From contig NZ_CP025025.1 in assembly GCF_002874535.1 (NCBI RefSeq), forward strand, positions 2,527,526 to 2,591,525: 64,000 bases of DNA. The letters run 5' to 3'. Both the position numbers and the translations under genes were made by a program. Positions within the stretch are counted from its first letter, which is position 1. The number at the start of each line of letters is the position of its first letter. This document shows, piece after piece, positions 17,134-25,563 of the stretch. The DNA is from Mesobacillus jeotgali. GTDB taxonomy: Bacteria > Bacillota > Bacilli > Bacillales > Cytobacillaceae. Under the pieces are notes generated by a model, which saw only the letters and a program-made list of their open reading frames with translations, searched no databases and had not been told where the DNA came from.

Positions 17134-18165
17134 TTGCTTCAATTAGAAATTGAGCCGGCCTTGAATCCAAATGAAACCCGATTGCAACCTTCCTACAGAA
17201 TGGACCTTAGGAATTTCACAGAAAAGGAATACAATAGGTTTGTAAGATTGAATACCGTGAATGATTGGAGCCAGCTTAGCTGGAAGGATGTAGGAAGACC
17301 ATACGAGGTAACATCCTTCGCACAGGAAAAGAAGGATTGGGAAGAAGTAAATCAACAAAGTCTTCCGGCGAACATCTCCTGGCAGATGTTCAACAAGTCG
17401 TTCCACGAGTGGTTCGTTAAGGATGTTCCTGCTGAAATGGACAAGTCGAAACAAAATTTCATGAAAAGTCTTACGAATTTCAAGCTTACAGAAACAAAAT
17501 CAGCACTAGGTGAGTTGATCAGAATACATCTGTGGAACTACGCTCACCGGGTCGAGGACGGCATTTGGGATCCAAGGGGCAAACGTGCTTTGTTTGAAGG
17601 ACTTGATTTAATCAAGCCACGAATCCTTTTCCTCGGAGCAGCAGAAGGATATGAAGCAATGCAGTTAAGTGCAATGTATCCAGGCGGTGACATTGTCTTT
17701 GTGGATTATGATCCTTTCTGCAAGGATACAAGGTTTGGCGAATTCCCTGACACTTATCCATTTCTGGGAAGCAATCCATCAACAGGAGGCAATAAAGTTT
17801 ACCATAAAAGTGATTTTAAGACTGAGTATATTGTTGAGGATATTCGCAAGCTCCCTTTTGGCCGAGAATTTGATATCGTCCTTAGCGTCGGATTACTCGA
17901 GCACTTCCCTGATTCTTTAAAAAGCGAAGTCGTGGCTTGGCACAAGAAGTTCCTAAAAACGGGTGGATATATCATTATGACAACACCCCGGGCTCAATTA
18001 AAATCCAAGCTGTATTATGAAATCATGGCTGATGTCATGAACCATACATACAGGGAGCTGATGACCGTCGAGCAGATGGGACTTTATTTATATGAGAACG
18101 GTCTAGACATTTTAAGGCACGGCTTTATTAAAGTCCATAACGGCATCATTGCACGTCCTCGATAA
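17134..18165 (+). CDS. SAM-dependent methyltransferase-like protein
   Basis: This protein of about 343 residues has an N-terminal region of some 150 residues without known motifs. A Rossmann methyltransferase domain follows: ILFLGAAEGYEAMQ (motif I), DIVFVDYDPFC, VEDIRKLPFGREFDIVLSVGLLEHF and a TGGYIIMTTPR strand. The substrate is unknown. I place the start at TTG 17134, five bases after GGGGTGA; ATG 17116 and GTG 17125 are in frame but lie before or on that site. A terminator follows the stop. Confidence 0.75.
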   Translation: MLQLEIEPALNPNETRLQPSYRMDLRNFTEKEYNRFVRLNTVNDWSQLSWKDVGRPYEVTSFAQEKKDWEEVNQQSLPANISWQMFNKSFHEWFVKDVPAEMDKSKQNFMKSLTNFKLTETKSALGELIRIHLWNYAHRVEDGIWDPRGKRALFEGLDLIKPRILFLGAAEGYEAMQLSAMYPGGDIVFVDYDPFCKDTRFGEFPDTYPFLGSNPSTGGNKVYHKSDFKTEYIVEDIRKLPFGREFDIVLSVGLLEHFPDSLKSEVVAWHKKFLKTGGYIIMTTPRAQLKSKLYYEIMADVMNHTYRELMTVEQMGLYLYENGLDILRHGFIKVHNGIIARPR

Positions 18166-18168
18166 ATA

Positions 18169-18192
18169 CAGGCCCTTTTTGAGAAGGGCCTG
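18169..18192 (+). terminator. Terminator of the methyltransferase-like gene
   Basis: The stem CAGGCCCTT/AAGGGCCTG is immediately downstream of the stop. Confidence 0.7.
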
Positions 18193-18199
18193 CAAATTT

Positions 18200-18358
18200 T
18201 TATAGATCCGATCTCTTCACCGGTTCTTCTTCGTTATTTGTTTGATTACCGGTACTTGAAGTGTATCCTACTCGATAGACAAAATCTTTCTTTTGTTTTA
18301 ACGCCTTGGGCATTTTGTATTGATCACCATTCGATTGGAATTCGCCTTTATGCGACAC
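18200..18358 (-). CDS. Small hydrophilic protein (52 residues), unknown
   Basis: A GTG at 18358 follows GAGGGG by five bases. The frame encodes MSHKGEFQSNGDQYKMPKAL and continues, charged throughout, to KRSDL. It lies 20 bases after the stop of another small gene on the same strand, so the two form an operon. It has no cysteine, membrane helix or known motif. Confidence 0.6.
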   Translation of the reverse strand: MSHKGEFQSNGDQYKMPKALKQKKDFVYRVGYTSSTGNQTNNEEEPVKRSDL

Positions 18359-18378
18359 TTGTACCCCTCATTTCCTGC

Positions 18379-18582
18379 TTACTGATAACCTCTGTTATTC
18401 AATTCATCTTCGGCTCCCAATGAGCGCTCAAGCTTTCCACCGACCTGCCCTTCTACATAACTGTCGCTGGCTTGTTCATGGGTCATTGCAAGCCCATTTG
18501 AAAGTTCGTCATTTCTTTGATAATCGGATGTATCGTACATACGCCCTGCGAGCTCAAGATTTTTGCTTTTATTCTCTTTCAT
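18379..18582 (-). CDS. Small hydrophilic protein, DUF4025-like
   Basis: This 67-residue protein is preceded by GGAGGG at five bases from ATG 18582. The central segment LAMTHEQASDSYVEGQV resembles the short DUF4025 (YozQ-like) family of Bacillus, which I recall by its THEQ-S-D-Y-EG pattern; no function is known. It is the first gene of the pair with the 52-residue gene downstream. Confidence 0.6.
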   Translation of the reverse strand: MKENKSKNLELAGRMYDTSDYQRNDELSNGLAMTHEQASDSYVEGQVGGKLERSLGAEDELNNRGYQ

Positions 18583-18701
18583 GAAGTCCCTCCTTTCGTA
18601 CTTAATTTATTTTTTGATATAAGGACTGAAACCATACTTCTGATTTCAACACTAGCCCAAAAACAAATACCCCCTTCAATTTAGAAAGGGGTAAACAGTC
18701 T

Positions 18702-19877
18702 CTAGCTTAAATTTTTCAATAATAACGTTTTTTTATCGTTCTGCAACAGCCAGACTGTGAGCAACACTCCAATTAATGTCAATGCAGCAAAAAATATATA
18801 CACCCCATAAATGTTGAATTCTTCAAATATGATCCCGCCGAAGAACGTAAAAAACCAATTGCCTAATCCGTTGCCAACTGCGGAATAGATCGTTACTGCC
18901 GTAGCCGTAATATGCAGTGGCGTGATATCCCTAATATACTGCAACCCTGCTGGAATGAACAGTCCAAGTGAAAAACCCTGAATGACAGCTGATGCATATA
19001 CAAGAGATAAAGCAGGCTCTGTAAAATAAAAAATCCATCTAATTAATGATACAAGCGCGGCAATAAAAGCGACCTGGAGCAACCCTAATTTACGGATCCA
19101 GCTTCCGGCAACCCTCATGAATGGAATTTCTGATAACACAGCAATAAGGAACGCAATACCAATTCCTGTATAAGTGCCGCCTCGGTCCTCCACAAACAGA
19201 CTAAAGTAGAAGTTATTGGCCAGATTAGGACCAAAAACCATGAATGTGACCCCAAGGAAAATAAGAAACTTCTTCATCTTCATTAGGTCCTTCATTCCTG
19301 CGAAAAGGCCGCTTGGCCGTCCTGAAGATTCTCTAGGCATTTTCATCGAAAATATTGCGGAAACAATTAATGTCAGGAAAAACGCGTAGAATATCACTTG
19401 CGGATTCCACTCGGATAATCTGCCCATAAAAAAAACCGCCAGTCCAAAACCAAGGGATCCAAATAATCGAACATTTCCATAATTGACTCCGGCCTTGCTT
19501 GTATATTTCAAGGAGATACTATCTGATAAAGGTATGATCGCACTTTGAAAAATAGCGAGAACCGTCGCTACAATTATGAAAGGAGAAAAGCCCTCGAAAA
19601 ATATATAACCCAAAGCGGCAATCCCTGTTATCAACGTTGTTAAAGTTAGCAGCACATTATGGGAACTTTTCATGTCTGCCAACATTCCCCAAAACGGCTG
19701 GAAAAAGATCATGATCACTGGACCAATGGACAGGATAATGCCAATTTGATACCCATTTAAATTTTCAACTTCGCTTAAGTAGACACTTAATAAAGGAAAT
19801 AAACTCCCTATGCCAAAAAAAACAAAAAGATAAAAACCTTGCAAAGTAAAGATGTTCCGCTTAACGTGCTTGTCCAT
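18702..19877 (-). CDS. MFS transporter (YwbF/nucleoside-symporter-like)
   Basis: This 391-residue protein has about twelve transmembrane helices. The loop FFQPFWGMLADMKSSH near residue 60 is the MFS motif A region, and GNVRLFGSLGFGL near 135 matches the MFS_1-like and nucleoside:H+ symporter groups. The substrate is unknown. ATG 19877 follows GGAGG by six bases. A cre-like sequence lies about 100 bases upstream. Confidence 0.8.
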   Translation of the reverse strand: MDKHVKRNIFTLQGFYLFVFFGIGSLFPLLSVYLSEVENLNGYQIGIILSIGPVIMIFFQPFWGMLADMKSSHNVLLTLTTLITGIAALGYIFFEGFSPFIIVATVLAIFQSAIIPLSDSISLKYTSKAGVNYGNVRLFGSLGFGLAVFFMGRLSEWNPQVIFYAFFLTLIVSAIFSMKMPRESSGRPSGLFAGMKDLMKMKKFLIFLGVTFMVFGPNLANNFYFSLFVEDRGGTYTGIGIAFLIAVLSEIPFMRVAGSWIRKLGLLQVAFIAALVSLIRWIFYFTEPALSLVYASAVIQGFSLGLFIPAGLQYIRDITPLHITATAVTIYSAVGNGLGNWFFTFFGGIIFEEFNIYGVYIFFAALTLIGVLLTVWLLQNDKKTLLLKNLS

Positions 19878-19973
19878 TTGTATCCTCCGTACTGACGAAT
19901 TATAGAGATATATTTTACCACTATTTTAATATAAGAATAGATAATTTCGTTTTATGCATGATAAAAGGATAAA

Positions 19974-19988
19974 TAAAGCGTTTTCAAT
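19974..19988 (-). promoter_or_regulatory. Possible CcpA cre site before the MFS gene
   Basis: On the minus strand, TTGAAAACGCTTTAT matches the cre consensus (WTGNAANCGNWWNCA) at 13 of 15 positions. Confidence 0.35.
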
Positions 19989-20084
19989 TTATGCAGGTCA
20001 TGATAAAATAATGTTGCCAAAAGGTGATCAGACGTCTGCTCACTGATAATTCATTACCATCTTGCCATATGAGGCGGTGAAAAC

Positions 20085-20255
20085 ATGAAAGAAATAATCT
20101 TAAGCTTAGTTGCTGGTTTAATCGTTGGAATCCTTTTTAAATTCCTGAAGCTTCCTCTTCCTGCACCTCCTGTACTAGCGGGTGTCCTTGGAATTGTGGG
20201 GGTTTATTTAGGCGGAGTTGTCGGGGAATGGATCTTGAATTCCTTTAAAGGATGA
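20085..20255 (+). CDS. XapX domain small membrane protein
   Basis: This 56-residue protein has two transmembrane helices (4-22 and 27-50) joined by KLPLPAPPVLAGVLGIVG, which is the XapX signature. The function is unknown; family members often accompany transport genes. ATG 20085 follows GAGGCGGTGA. It stands alone between the MFS gene (divergent) and the formate channel gene (convergent). Confidence 0.75.
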   Translation: MKEIILSLVAGLIVGILFKFLKLPLPAPPVLAGVLGIVGVYLGGVVGEWILNSFKG

Positions 20256-20402
20256 CAGGAGGAGCATATGTATAGGCTCTTTTCGTACAGCTTCAAAATT
20301 ACTAAATAAAAAGCCTATCCCCTCGAAATGAGCCAGTCTCCTTAAAGTGAGGAGCTACATTATATGTTTTCCAGAACTATCAATACGAATATAGCGATAA
20401 CT

Positions 20403-20433
20403 AAAAATCCACGGATTCCTCCGTGGATTTTTT
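20403..20433. terminator. Terminator of the formate/nitrite channel gene
   Basis: AAAATCCACGGA pairs with TCCGTGGATTTT around a TTCC loop; it works for both strands. Confidence 0.85.
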
Positions 20434-20439
20434 AATTAC

Positions 20440-21276
20440 TTACATTCGCTTAAGTGCATTTTGTCCATACACCGATTGGGCTGTCGTTTTGTTCTTTTCG
20501 CCCACTCCCCCTTTGGCATTCAGGTAGACATATAGAGTGCCAACAAAAAAGCCTCCGCCTATTATATTTCCGAATGTAACAGGCACTAGATTGAATATAC
20601 TCCCGGCAATGCTGACCGTTTCAGGATGGGGAACAAAGAGTGCAATCGAAAAGAGAACCATGTTAGCAACACTATGCTCAAATCCTGATACTACAAAAGC
20701 AAAAACCAAAAGCATCATGACTCCTATTTTTGCTCCATCTCCTTTAACATTAAAAGGAACCCATACAGCAAGGCACACAAGCCAATTGCACAGGATTGCA
20801 CGAAAGAACAATTGATATGCGGGTGTGTTCATCTTCATGCTCACAGTTTCCATCATATATTGCGATTTTTCAGGTGATATAAAAATGCCCGACATCATAA
20901 CAAGTATTCCAAAGAATACTGCTCCCAACAAATTTCCGGAATAACAGGCAATCCAATTTTCAACGGTATCCTTCCACGTGGTTGCTTTTTTTAATGAACT
21001 GATTGTCATCATCATTGTGTTACTTGTAAATAATTCTCCTCCACCGTACAAAATCAGGACAAGAGCCAAGCCGAAAAAGATCGAGCTAGCGATAGGTGTC
21101 GCAGCTGAATGAGAATCATAGAAATATTCTCCCAGCCGGTATGAGACCATAATGCCAAAGCCGATATAGACACCAGCAAGTGCTGCCCGCAACAGGTACT
21201 TTGCTTTTGACTCCCTGAGATACTTCTTCTTTTTTAAAGCTGTGGCGATAGCTACTTCCATTGGCTGTTCACTCAT
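20440..21276 (-). CDS. Formate/nitrite transporter family channel
   Basis: This 278-residue protein has six transmembrane helices and the FNT motifs YGGGELFTSNTM (about residue 80), CNWLVCLAVW (about 160), GFEHSVANM (His pore region, about 200) and GNIIGGGFFVG near the end. FNT channels pass formate, nitrite or hydrosulfide. With PflB and a formate dehydrogenase in the same window, formate is the likely substrate; B. subtilis YrhG, near the formate dehydrogenase yrhE, is a parallel. ATG 21276 follows GAGGAG; the frame to 21309 lacks a site. A cre-like site sits 112 bases upstream. Confidence 0.85.
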   Translation of the reverse strand: MSEQPMEVAIATALKKKKYLRESKAKYLLRAALAGVYIGFGIMVSYRLGEYFYDSHSAATPIASSIFFGLALVLILYGGGELFTSNTMMMTISSLKKATTWKDTVENWIACYSGNLLGAVFFGILVMMSGIFISPEKSQYMMETVSMKMNTPAYQLFFRAILCNWLVCLAVWVPFNVKGDGAKIGVMMLLVFAFVVSGFEHSVANMVLFSIALFVPHPETVSIAGSIFNLVPVTFGNIIGGGFFVGTLYVYLNAKGGVGEKNKTTAQSVYGQNALKRM

Positions 21277-21387
21277 TTTCAAGACTCCTCTATTTGTGAA
21301 TAAAGTCACAATTTGCTGTTAGATTAATCTTAAACCTGAAAACCAGGTTTGTTAAGAGTAAACACGATGAACTGTTTATGTCCATTT

Positions 21388-21402
21388 TCGAAGCGTTTTC
21401 AT
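21388..21402 (-). promoter_or_regulatory. Possible CcpA cre site before the formate channel gene
   Basis: The minus strand reads ATGAAAACGCTTCGA, 14 of 15 matches to the cre consensus. A second, weaker AAACGCTTT lies about 20 bases away. Confidence 0.45.
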
Positions 21403-21557
21403 CCCTTATATAAAGCGTTTCTAATAAAATCGGAATTCTAATCATAAAGGTATATAGGGGAAATCCTTTAGATGCTAAGAAAAATTCACTCATTATGTTG
21501 GAAAGAAAGAGCCTTTAAAAAAGGCTCCCCTTGGAAAATAAATACAATAAGGTAGTA

Positions 21558-23486
21558 TCAATTATCCTCCCTTATCACACGCTCATCAATATGTTTTTTA
21601 CCCATCTGATTCAAAAGCTTTCGGTGTTCCTTGGACTCAAATATAATACTGAAATCATAATCTTCTGGATAAAGTTCTGACGCAGGCAGATTCAGTTTTA
21701 AGCGTTTATAATTGACGTCAATTTTGCGATCCCTGACCTGGACGAGATAATTTCCCCGACTGTCAGGGCCTTTATAAATAACTCCCAGTTCACCTAAGCT
21801 TAGCACATGTACACTATCACCCATCTCAAATCGTTTTGCCGGCTGCTTCGCAACTGTAGAAGACTTCTTTCTTTTGTGCTTGTTTGCTATGATTTGCTGC
21901 TCTCTTGCTTTCAGCTCCACAGGGTCATTCTTGAATAAGGTAGTGTAATCTTTCTCCGATTTGTAAGTTATATTATGAGCCCGTTCAATCAGTTTCGGAT
22001 GGATGCCAAGTTTCAGTGCAATGGCAAAAGCCTGGCTGTCCCCGCCTTTTCCGATACGCAGGCGGTAAGTAGGCTTAAGTGTCTCAAGGTCAAATTCCAT
22101 TGAACCATTCATGAAATCCTCGTGATTGTCAGCAAAGTCTTTTATCTCGCTATAATGAGTTGTCGCAAATATAGTTGCCCCTTTACTGTTCAGATTCTCT
22201 AGGATAGCTGCAGCAAGGCCCATCCCTTCTCCCGGGTCAGTTCCTGAGCCTAATTCGTCAAGAAGGACAAGTGTCCTGTCATTGGTTTCCTTCAATATTT
22301 CTATAATATTGACAATCCTGGAACTGAAAGTGCTCAGATTCTGCTCGATGCTTTGACCATCTCCTATATCGACAAGCACTTTATGAAAAATACCTGCAGC
22401 GCTCCCTACTCCAACCGGCAGAAGCAATCCGCTTTGTGCCATTAACGACAACAGTCCCGCTGTCTTGATGGATACGGTTTTCCCGCCTGTATTCGGTCCG
22501 GTAATGACAAGAGCATGATAGTCTGTTCCAATGTCAATCATTAACGGAACCGCTTTTTCGCCAAGAAGCGGATGACGTGCTTCTTTAAATAAAATAATTG
22601 GATCGTCATGAATCGCTACTCGTTTTGCATCAATAGACCGGCAGTATTTTGCTTTTGAAAACAGATAGTCATAATGAACCATGGTCTCGATTGCACTCCG
22701 AATCTCCTTCTCTTTCCCCTCAGCCAGACCAGTCAAGGCGAAGAGAACTTTCTCTACTTCAGCTTGTTCTTCTAAATAAAGCCACTCCATTTGATCCTGA
22801 AACGAGCCAATTTCTTCGGGTTCAACAAAAAGAGTGGAACCCGATGCTGATGTATCAAGCACCGAACCTCTTACCTTGCCGCGATATTCTTTCTTCACAG
22901 GAACCACATATCTGCCGTTTCTCTGACTGATGACAGCCTCTTGAAGAAATGGTTTTATTTTTGCAGATTTCAGCAATTGGTTAAGTTTCTCTTTTAAACG
23001 ATCTTCCTGTATTCCGATCTGTTTCCGAACCTTCAGTAGTTCCCTAGTTGCGTAATCATCAATTTGGCCATTGCGGATACACCTTTGTATCTCAGCAGCA
23101 AGTTCGGGAAGTTCCTCGATCGCAAAGACGTATGCAGAGACTCTAGGAGCTACATACTCCTTATCCTTCATAAAACGGCGAATCTTATTGCAGGTTTCCA
23201 GGAACGAAAGCATCAGCATCAGTTGTTCCGTCCTAAGCGGTATTCCCTTGTTAAAGCCTTTAAGAACCATTTCCATTCCTTCAAGGCCGTGAATTGGAAC
23301 ACTGGAACTAACCTTGAGAATTTCAATCGCTTCAGAGACTTCCTCCTGCCATGAAGTAATTTGTTGCATATTGGTGGATGGATGCATTTCCCTTGCTTTT
23401 ATTCGCCCAGATTCAGTCAAAGCAAAGCTGGCGATCTCTTCCTTAATTTTGTCGTAACCAAGTACCGTAAACGTTTGTTCGTTCAA
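21558..23486 (-). CDS. MutS2-like ATPase without a Smr domain
   Basis: This 642-residue protein has the MutS2 layout: core and clamp helices (1-290), then the MutS ATPase with Walker A TGPNTGGKT (about 330) and Walker B LVLLDELGSGTDPGEG (about 410), then THYSEIK and a C-terminal KOW-like segment (GDSVHVLSLGELGVI). Canonical MutS2 is about 785 residues and ends in a Smr nuclease domain, which is missing here although the frame ends normally. It is therefore probably a paralogue that senses collided ribosomes or DNA structures without cutting. The start is TTG 23486 with AAGGAGGAG upstream. Confidence 0.8.
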   Translation of the reverse strand: MNEQTFTVLGYDKIKEEIASFALTESGRIKAREMHPSTNMQQITSWQEEVSEAIEILKVSSSVPIHGLEGMEMVLKGFNKGIPLRTEQLMLMLSFLETCNKIRRFMKDKEYVAPRVSAYVFAIEELPELAAEIQRCIRNGQIDDYATRELLKVRKQIGIQEDRLKEKLNQLLKSAKIKPFLQEAVISQRNGRYVVPVKKEYRGKVRGSVLDTSASGSTLFVEPEEIGSFQDQMEWLYLEEQAEVEKVLFALTGLAEGKEKEIRSAIETMVHYDYLFSKAKYCRSIDAKRVAIHDDPIILFKEARHPLLGEKAVPLMIDIGTDYHALVITGPNTGGKTVSIKTAGLLSLMAQSGLLLPVGVGSAAGIFHKVLVDIGDGQSIEQNLSTFSSRIVNIIEILKETNDRTLVLLDELGSGTDPGEGMGLAAAILENLNSKGATIFATTHYSEIKDFADNHEDFMNGSMEFDLETLKPTYRLRIGKGGDSQAFAIALKLGIHPKLIERAHNITYKSEKDYTTLFKNDPVELKAREQQIIANKHKRKKSSTVAKQPAKRFEMGDSVHVLSLGELGVIYKGPDSRGNYLVQVRDRKIDVNYKRLKLNLPASELYPEDYDFSIIFESKEHRKLLNQMGKKHIDERVIREDN

Positions 23487-23508
23487 TTTTTACTCCTCCT
23501 TTAATAGA

Positions 23509-23622
23509 AAGCGCAAGCGCCTTGTTCAGCCCCGACAAGCGTTGGAGGGCCGACCAGTGAAGGCGCTTTTTGACTTCAATGGGCGGACCGAAACGACTCG
23601 AGGGGCTAGGCGCTGGAGCTAG
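23509..23622. repeat. Dispersed 114-bp structured repeat, copy 2
   Basis: Same orientation and nearly the same sequence as 7166-7280, again with AGCGCAAGCGCC at the start and GGCGCTGGAGCT at the end. It sits 22 bases upstream of the MutS2-like start codon, so it is probably inside that gene's 5' leader. Confidence 0.85.
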
Positions 23623-23662
23623 ACACTAATCGTGGTGCAACTAGCTTTATTTTATGTTTATA

Positions 23663-23703
23663 GAAAAAAGCCGCAATGGAACAAAGTCCATAGCGGCTTC
23701 TAA
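23663..23703 (-). terminator. Terminator after the mini-ORF, upstream of the MutS2-like gene
   Basis: The minus strand has the stem GCCGCTATGGAC with a matching GTTCCATTGCGGC, then a T run. Confidence 0.75.
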
Positions 23704-23732
23704 AAATACCTCGCAGACATGGCTGAAGGCAT
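23700..23732 (-). CDS. Candidate 10-residue mini-ORF
   Basis: On the minus strand GGGGAGGA lies just before ATG 23732, which begins MPSAMSARYF and stops. The spacing to GGGGAGG is short. A terminator begins at the stop, and another terminator precedes the site. It may be a leader peptide or a chance frame; see findings. Confidence 0.35.
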   Translation of the reverse strand: MPSAMSARYF

Positions 23733-23744
23733 TCCTCCCCAAAA

Positions 23745-23772
23745 GAAAAAACTGTGTACAAGTACACAGCTT
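23745..23772 (-). terminator. Perfect palindrome terminator on the minus strand
   Basis: CTGTGTAC and GTACACAG are separated by two bases and followed on the minus strand by TTTTTTCTTTT. No gene precedes it within 230 bases, so it ends a short non-coding transcript or acts as an attenuator. The remainder of the 23773-24059 gap is AT-rich and without genes. Confidence 0.75.
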
Positions 23773-24059
23773 CTGCTCACGGAAATCAAGCATGCTTTAC
23801 TATGTTCGTTGTTCTTAACATTCAATCCAGCGCATAATTAAATAAACCTATTACAGGCCTAAAAAAAACCGGATTGACCGTATGAAATTAACGGTTAGTT
23901 AAGAACGACACCTAACATAAAACATACTCCCTAATATAAAAATATATCTTCTACAATAGATTACCTCCTCTGCATCAATATAGTCAACCGCAATTATTCA
24001 TTTAAAAGAAAAATACAGAAAATCAACTCATACGAAAAAGAATGTTCACATTTTCTCTA

Positions 24060-24088
24060 TTGACCTCTTGTTTATATTTCATTTTAAA
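24060..24088 (+). promoter_or_regulatory. Candidate sigma-A promoter of fnr
   Basis: TTGACC, a 17-base spacer and TTTAAA lie about 37 bases before the GTG start. Confidence 0.5.
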
Positions 24089-24124
24089 TTAGGTTAAACA
24101 ACGGACGGAAAAGGTGGAGATTTT

Positions 24125-24826
24125 GTGGCCGGCCAGGAAAACCAAAATAGTTTAACTTATGAGATGAGCGAATTAATAAAAGCATCAGAAAAAATCATTA
24201 AATTTAAAAAAGGTACTTTTTTATTCCGCGAAGGGCAAGAAGCAAAAGAAATGTTTATTATTCTGTCCGGCAAGGTACAGATCTCAAAAATGAATGCGGA
24301 AGGCAAAGAATTGTATTTAAGATTATGTAATAAAAACGATATTGTAGGCGAGCTAACCCTCTTCACAGTGGGTCCTCGATATTTATTCAATGCAAGAGCA
24401 GTTGAAGATGGTGAGGCAGCAGCGGTTAATATTGAGAACCTGGAACAAACATTGTTCAACAACAGCCAGCTTGCATACCAATTTTTAAAATGGATGAATG
24501 ACCATATCCGAAAAACAATCACTAAATTCCGCGACCTTGTCCTTCACGGCAAAAAAGGAGCTTTGTATTCTACCCTTATAAGGCTGAGCAATAGTTACGG
24601 CATTCAAAAGGACGATGGCATTCACATCAACGTACCGATCACGAACCAGGATTTAGCAAATTATTGCGGAACTGCCAGGGAAAGCGTCAGCCGCATGCTT
24701 GGGGAATTACGCGATGAAGGGATCATCTCCATAAACAAAAAAAGGATAATCATTCATGACCTACTCTATCTCAAACAACAAATAGACTGTGAGAACTGTC
24801 CAATAGAGTTTTGCAATATAGATTGA
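24125..24826 (+). CDS. fnr: Fnr, oxygen-responsive Crp-family regulator
   Basis: This 233-residue protein has a cyclic-nucleotide-like beta barrel (30-130), a dimer helix and a helix-turn-helix with TNQDLANYCGTARESVSRML (about 175-195). The C-terminus carries CENCPIEFC, that is C-x2-C-x4-C. In B. subtilis Fnr the 4Fe-4S cluster is bound by three cysteines in the same C-terminal arrangement, unlike E. coli Fnr, where they are N-terminal. It should activate genes under oxygen limitation. pflB, formate dehydrogenase and the FNT channel are candidate targets. GTG 24125 follows AAAGGTGGAG. Confidence 0.88.
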   Translation: MAGQENQNSLTYEMSELIKASEKIIKFKKGTFLFREGQEAKEMFIILSGKVQISKMNAEGKELYLRLCNKNDIVGELTLFTVGPRYLFNARAVEDGEAAAVNIENLEQTLFNNSQLAYQFLKWMNDHIRKTITKFRDLVLHGKKGALYSTLIRLSNSYGIQKDDGIHINVPITNQDLANYCGTARESVSRMLGELRDEGIISINKKRIIIHDLLYLKQQIDCENCPIEFCNID

Positions 24827-24831
24827 TAAAA

Positions 24832-24859
24832 AAAGGAAACCTGCAGAGGTCTCCTTTTT
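24832..24859 (+). terminator. Terminator of fnr
   Basis: AAAAGGAAACCT pairs with AGGTCTCCTTTT around GCAG. Confidence 0.75.
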
Positions 24860-24870
24860 CATTTGCTTCC

Positions 24871-25563
24871 TTATAAAAATACTGGGAGAATTATGGGCAG
24901 AAACAACGAAGTTACTATAGCGGCCATACCCATTGCTGCACCTGAAACTGCGCCTTGCAACTCTCCTTCCCTGGCTGCTTCTGCTGTACCAATTCCGTGA
25001 GCAATGGTGCCTATTGCCAAACCTCTCGAAAAAGGATCGTGGATTTTCATAGTGTTCATAAGAAATGGGCCAATCATCGCCCCCAACATGCCTGTAATCA
25101 TGACGAACGCAGCAACCAGAATCGAGTCTGCCCCGATGATCCTGGCAACCTCTGAAGCTACAGGTATTGTGATAGACTTGATCGTCAAAGAAATTAATAT
25201 CAAATCTGACAAGTTAAGCAAATACGCTATGAACACAGCTGAGATAATGGTCGAGACTATCCCTGCTACAAGACCGAACAAAGCTGGAACCGCGTACGCT
25301 GAAATGATTTTTCTTTGGCGATATAATGGTACAGCTAAAGCCACAGTAGCCGGTCCCAGAAAATAGGTCATAATCTCACTTGCTGGTTCATATTTCTTAT
25401 AAGGTATATTCAGCAACAGCAACACGGCAATCACAATCACTGTACTTAAAAATACCGGGGATGTTAGCGGAGATGGATATTTACCCGCAGCTCTCCTGGC
25501 AAAAAGGTAAGCGAGCAAGGTTATGATAATGCTAAAGATCGTGAGCAGAGTTTCCAGTTTCAT
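24871..25563 (-). CDS. LrgB/CidB family membrane protein
   Basis: This 230-residue protein has about seven hydrophobic segments and the family hallmarks TYFLGPATVALAVPLYRQR (about 67-85), LTIKSITIPVASEVA (about 125) and GLAIGTIAHGIGTAEA (about 185). Members export small metabolites such as pyruvate or influence autolysis together with CidA/LrgA. ATG 25563 follows AAGGAGGG. It overlaps the upstream CidA/LrgA gene by 32 bases, so translation is coupled. Confidence 0.85.
   Translation of the reverse strand: MKLETLLTIFSIIITLLAYLFARRAAGKYPSPLTSPVFLSTVIVIAVLLLLNIPYKKYEPASEIMTYFLGPATVALAVPLYRQRKIISAYAVPALFGLVAGIVSTIISAVFIAYLLNLSDLILISLTIKSITIPVASEVARIIGADSILVAAFVMITGMLGAMIGPFLMNTMKIHDPFSRGLAIGTIAHGIGTAEAAREGELQGAVSGAAMGMAAIVTSLFLPIILPVFL

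Noticed and set aside
20268-20309. 13-codon ORF with AGGAGGAG just after the XapX gene
   Set aside because: The ribosome site is good, but the peptide is mostly the TATAGGCTCTTTTCG repeat; probably chance.
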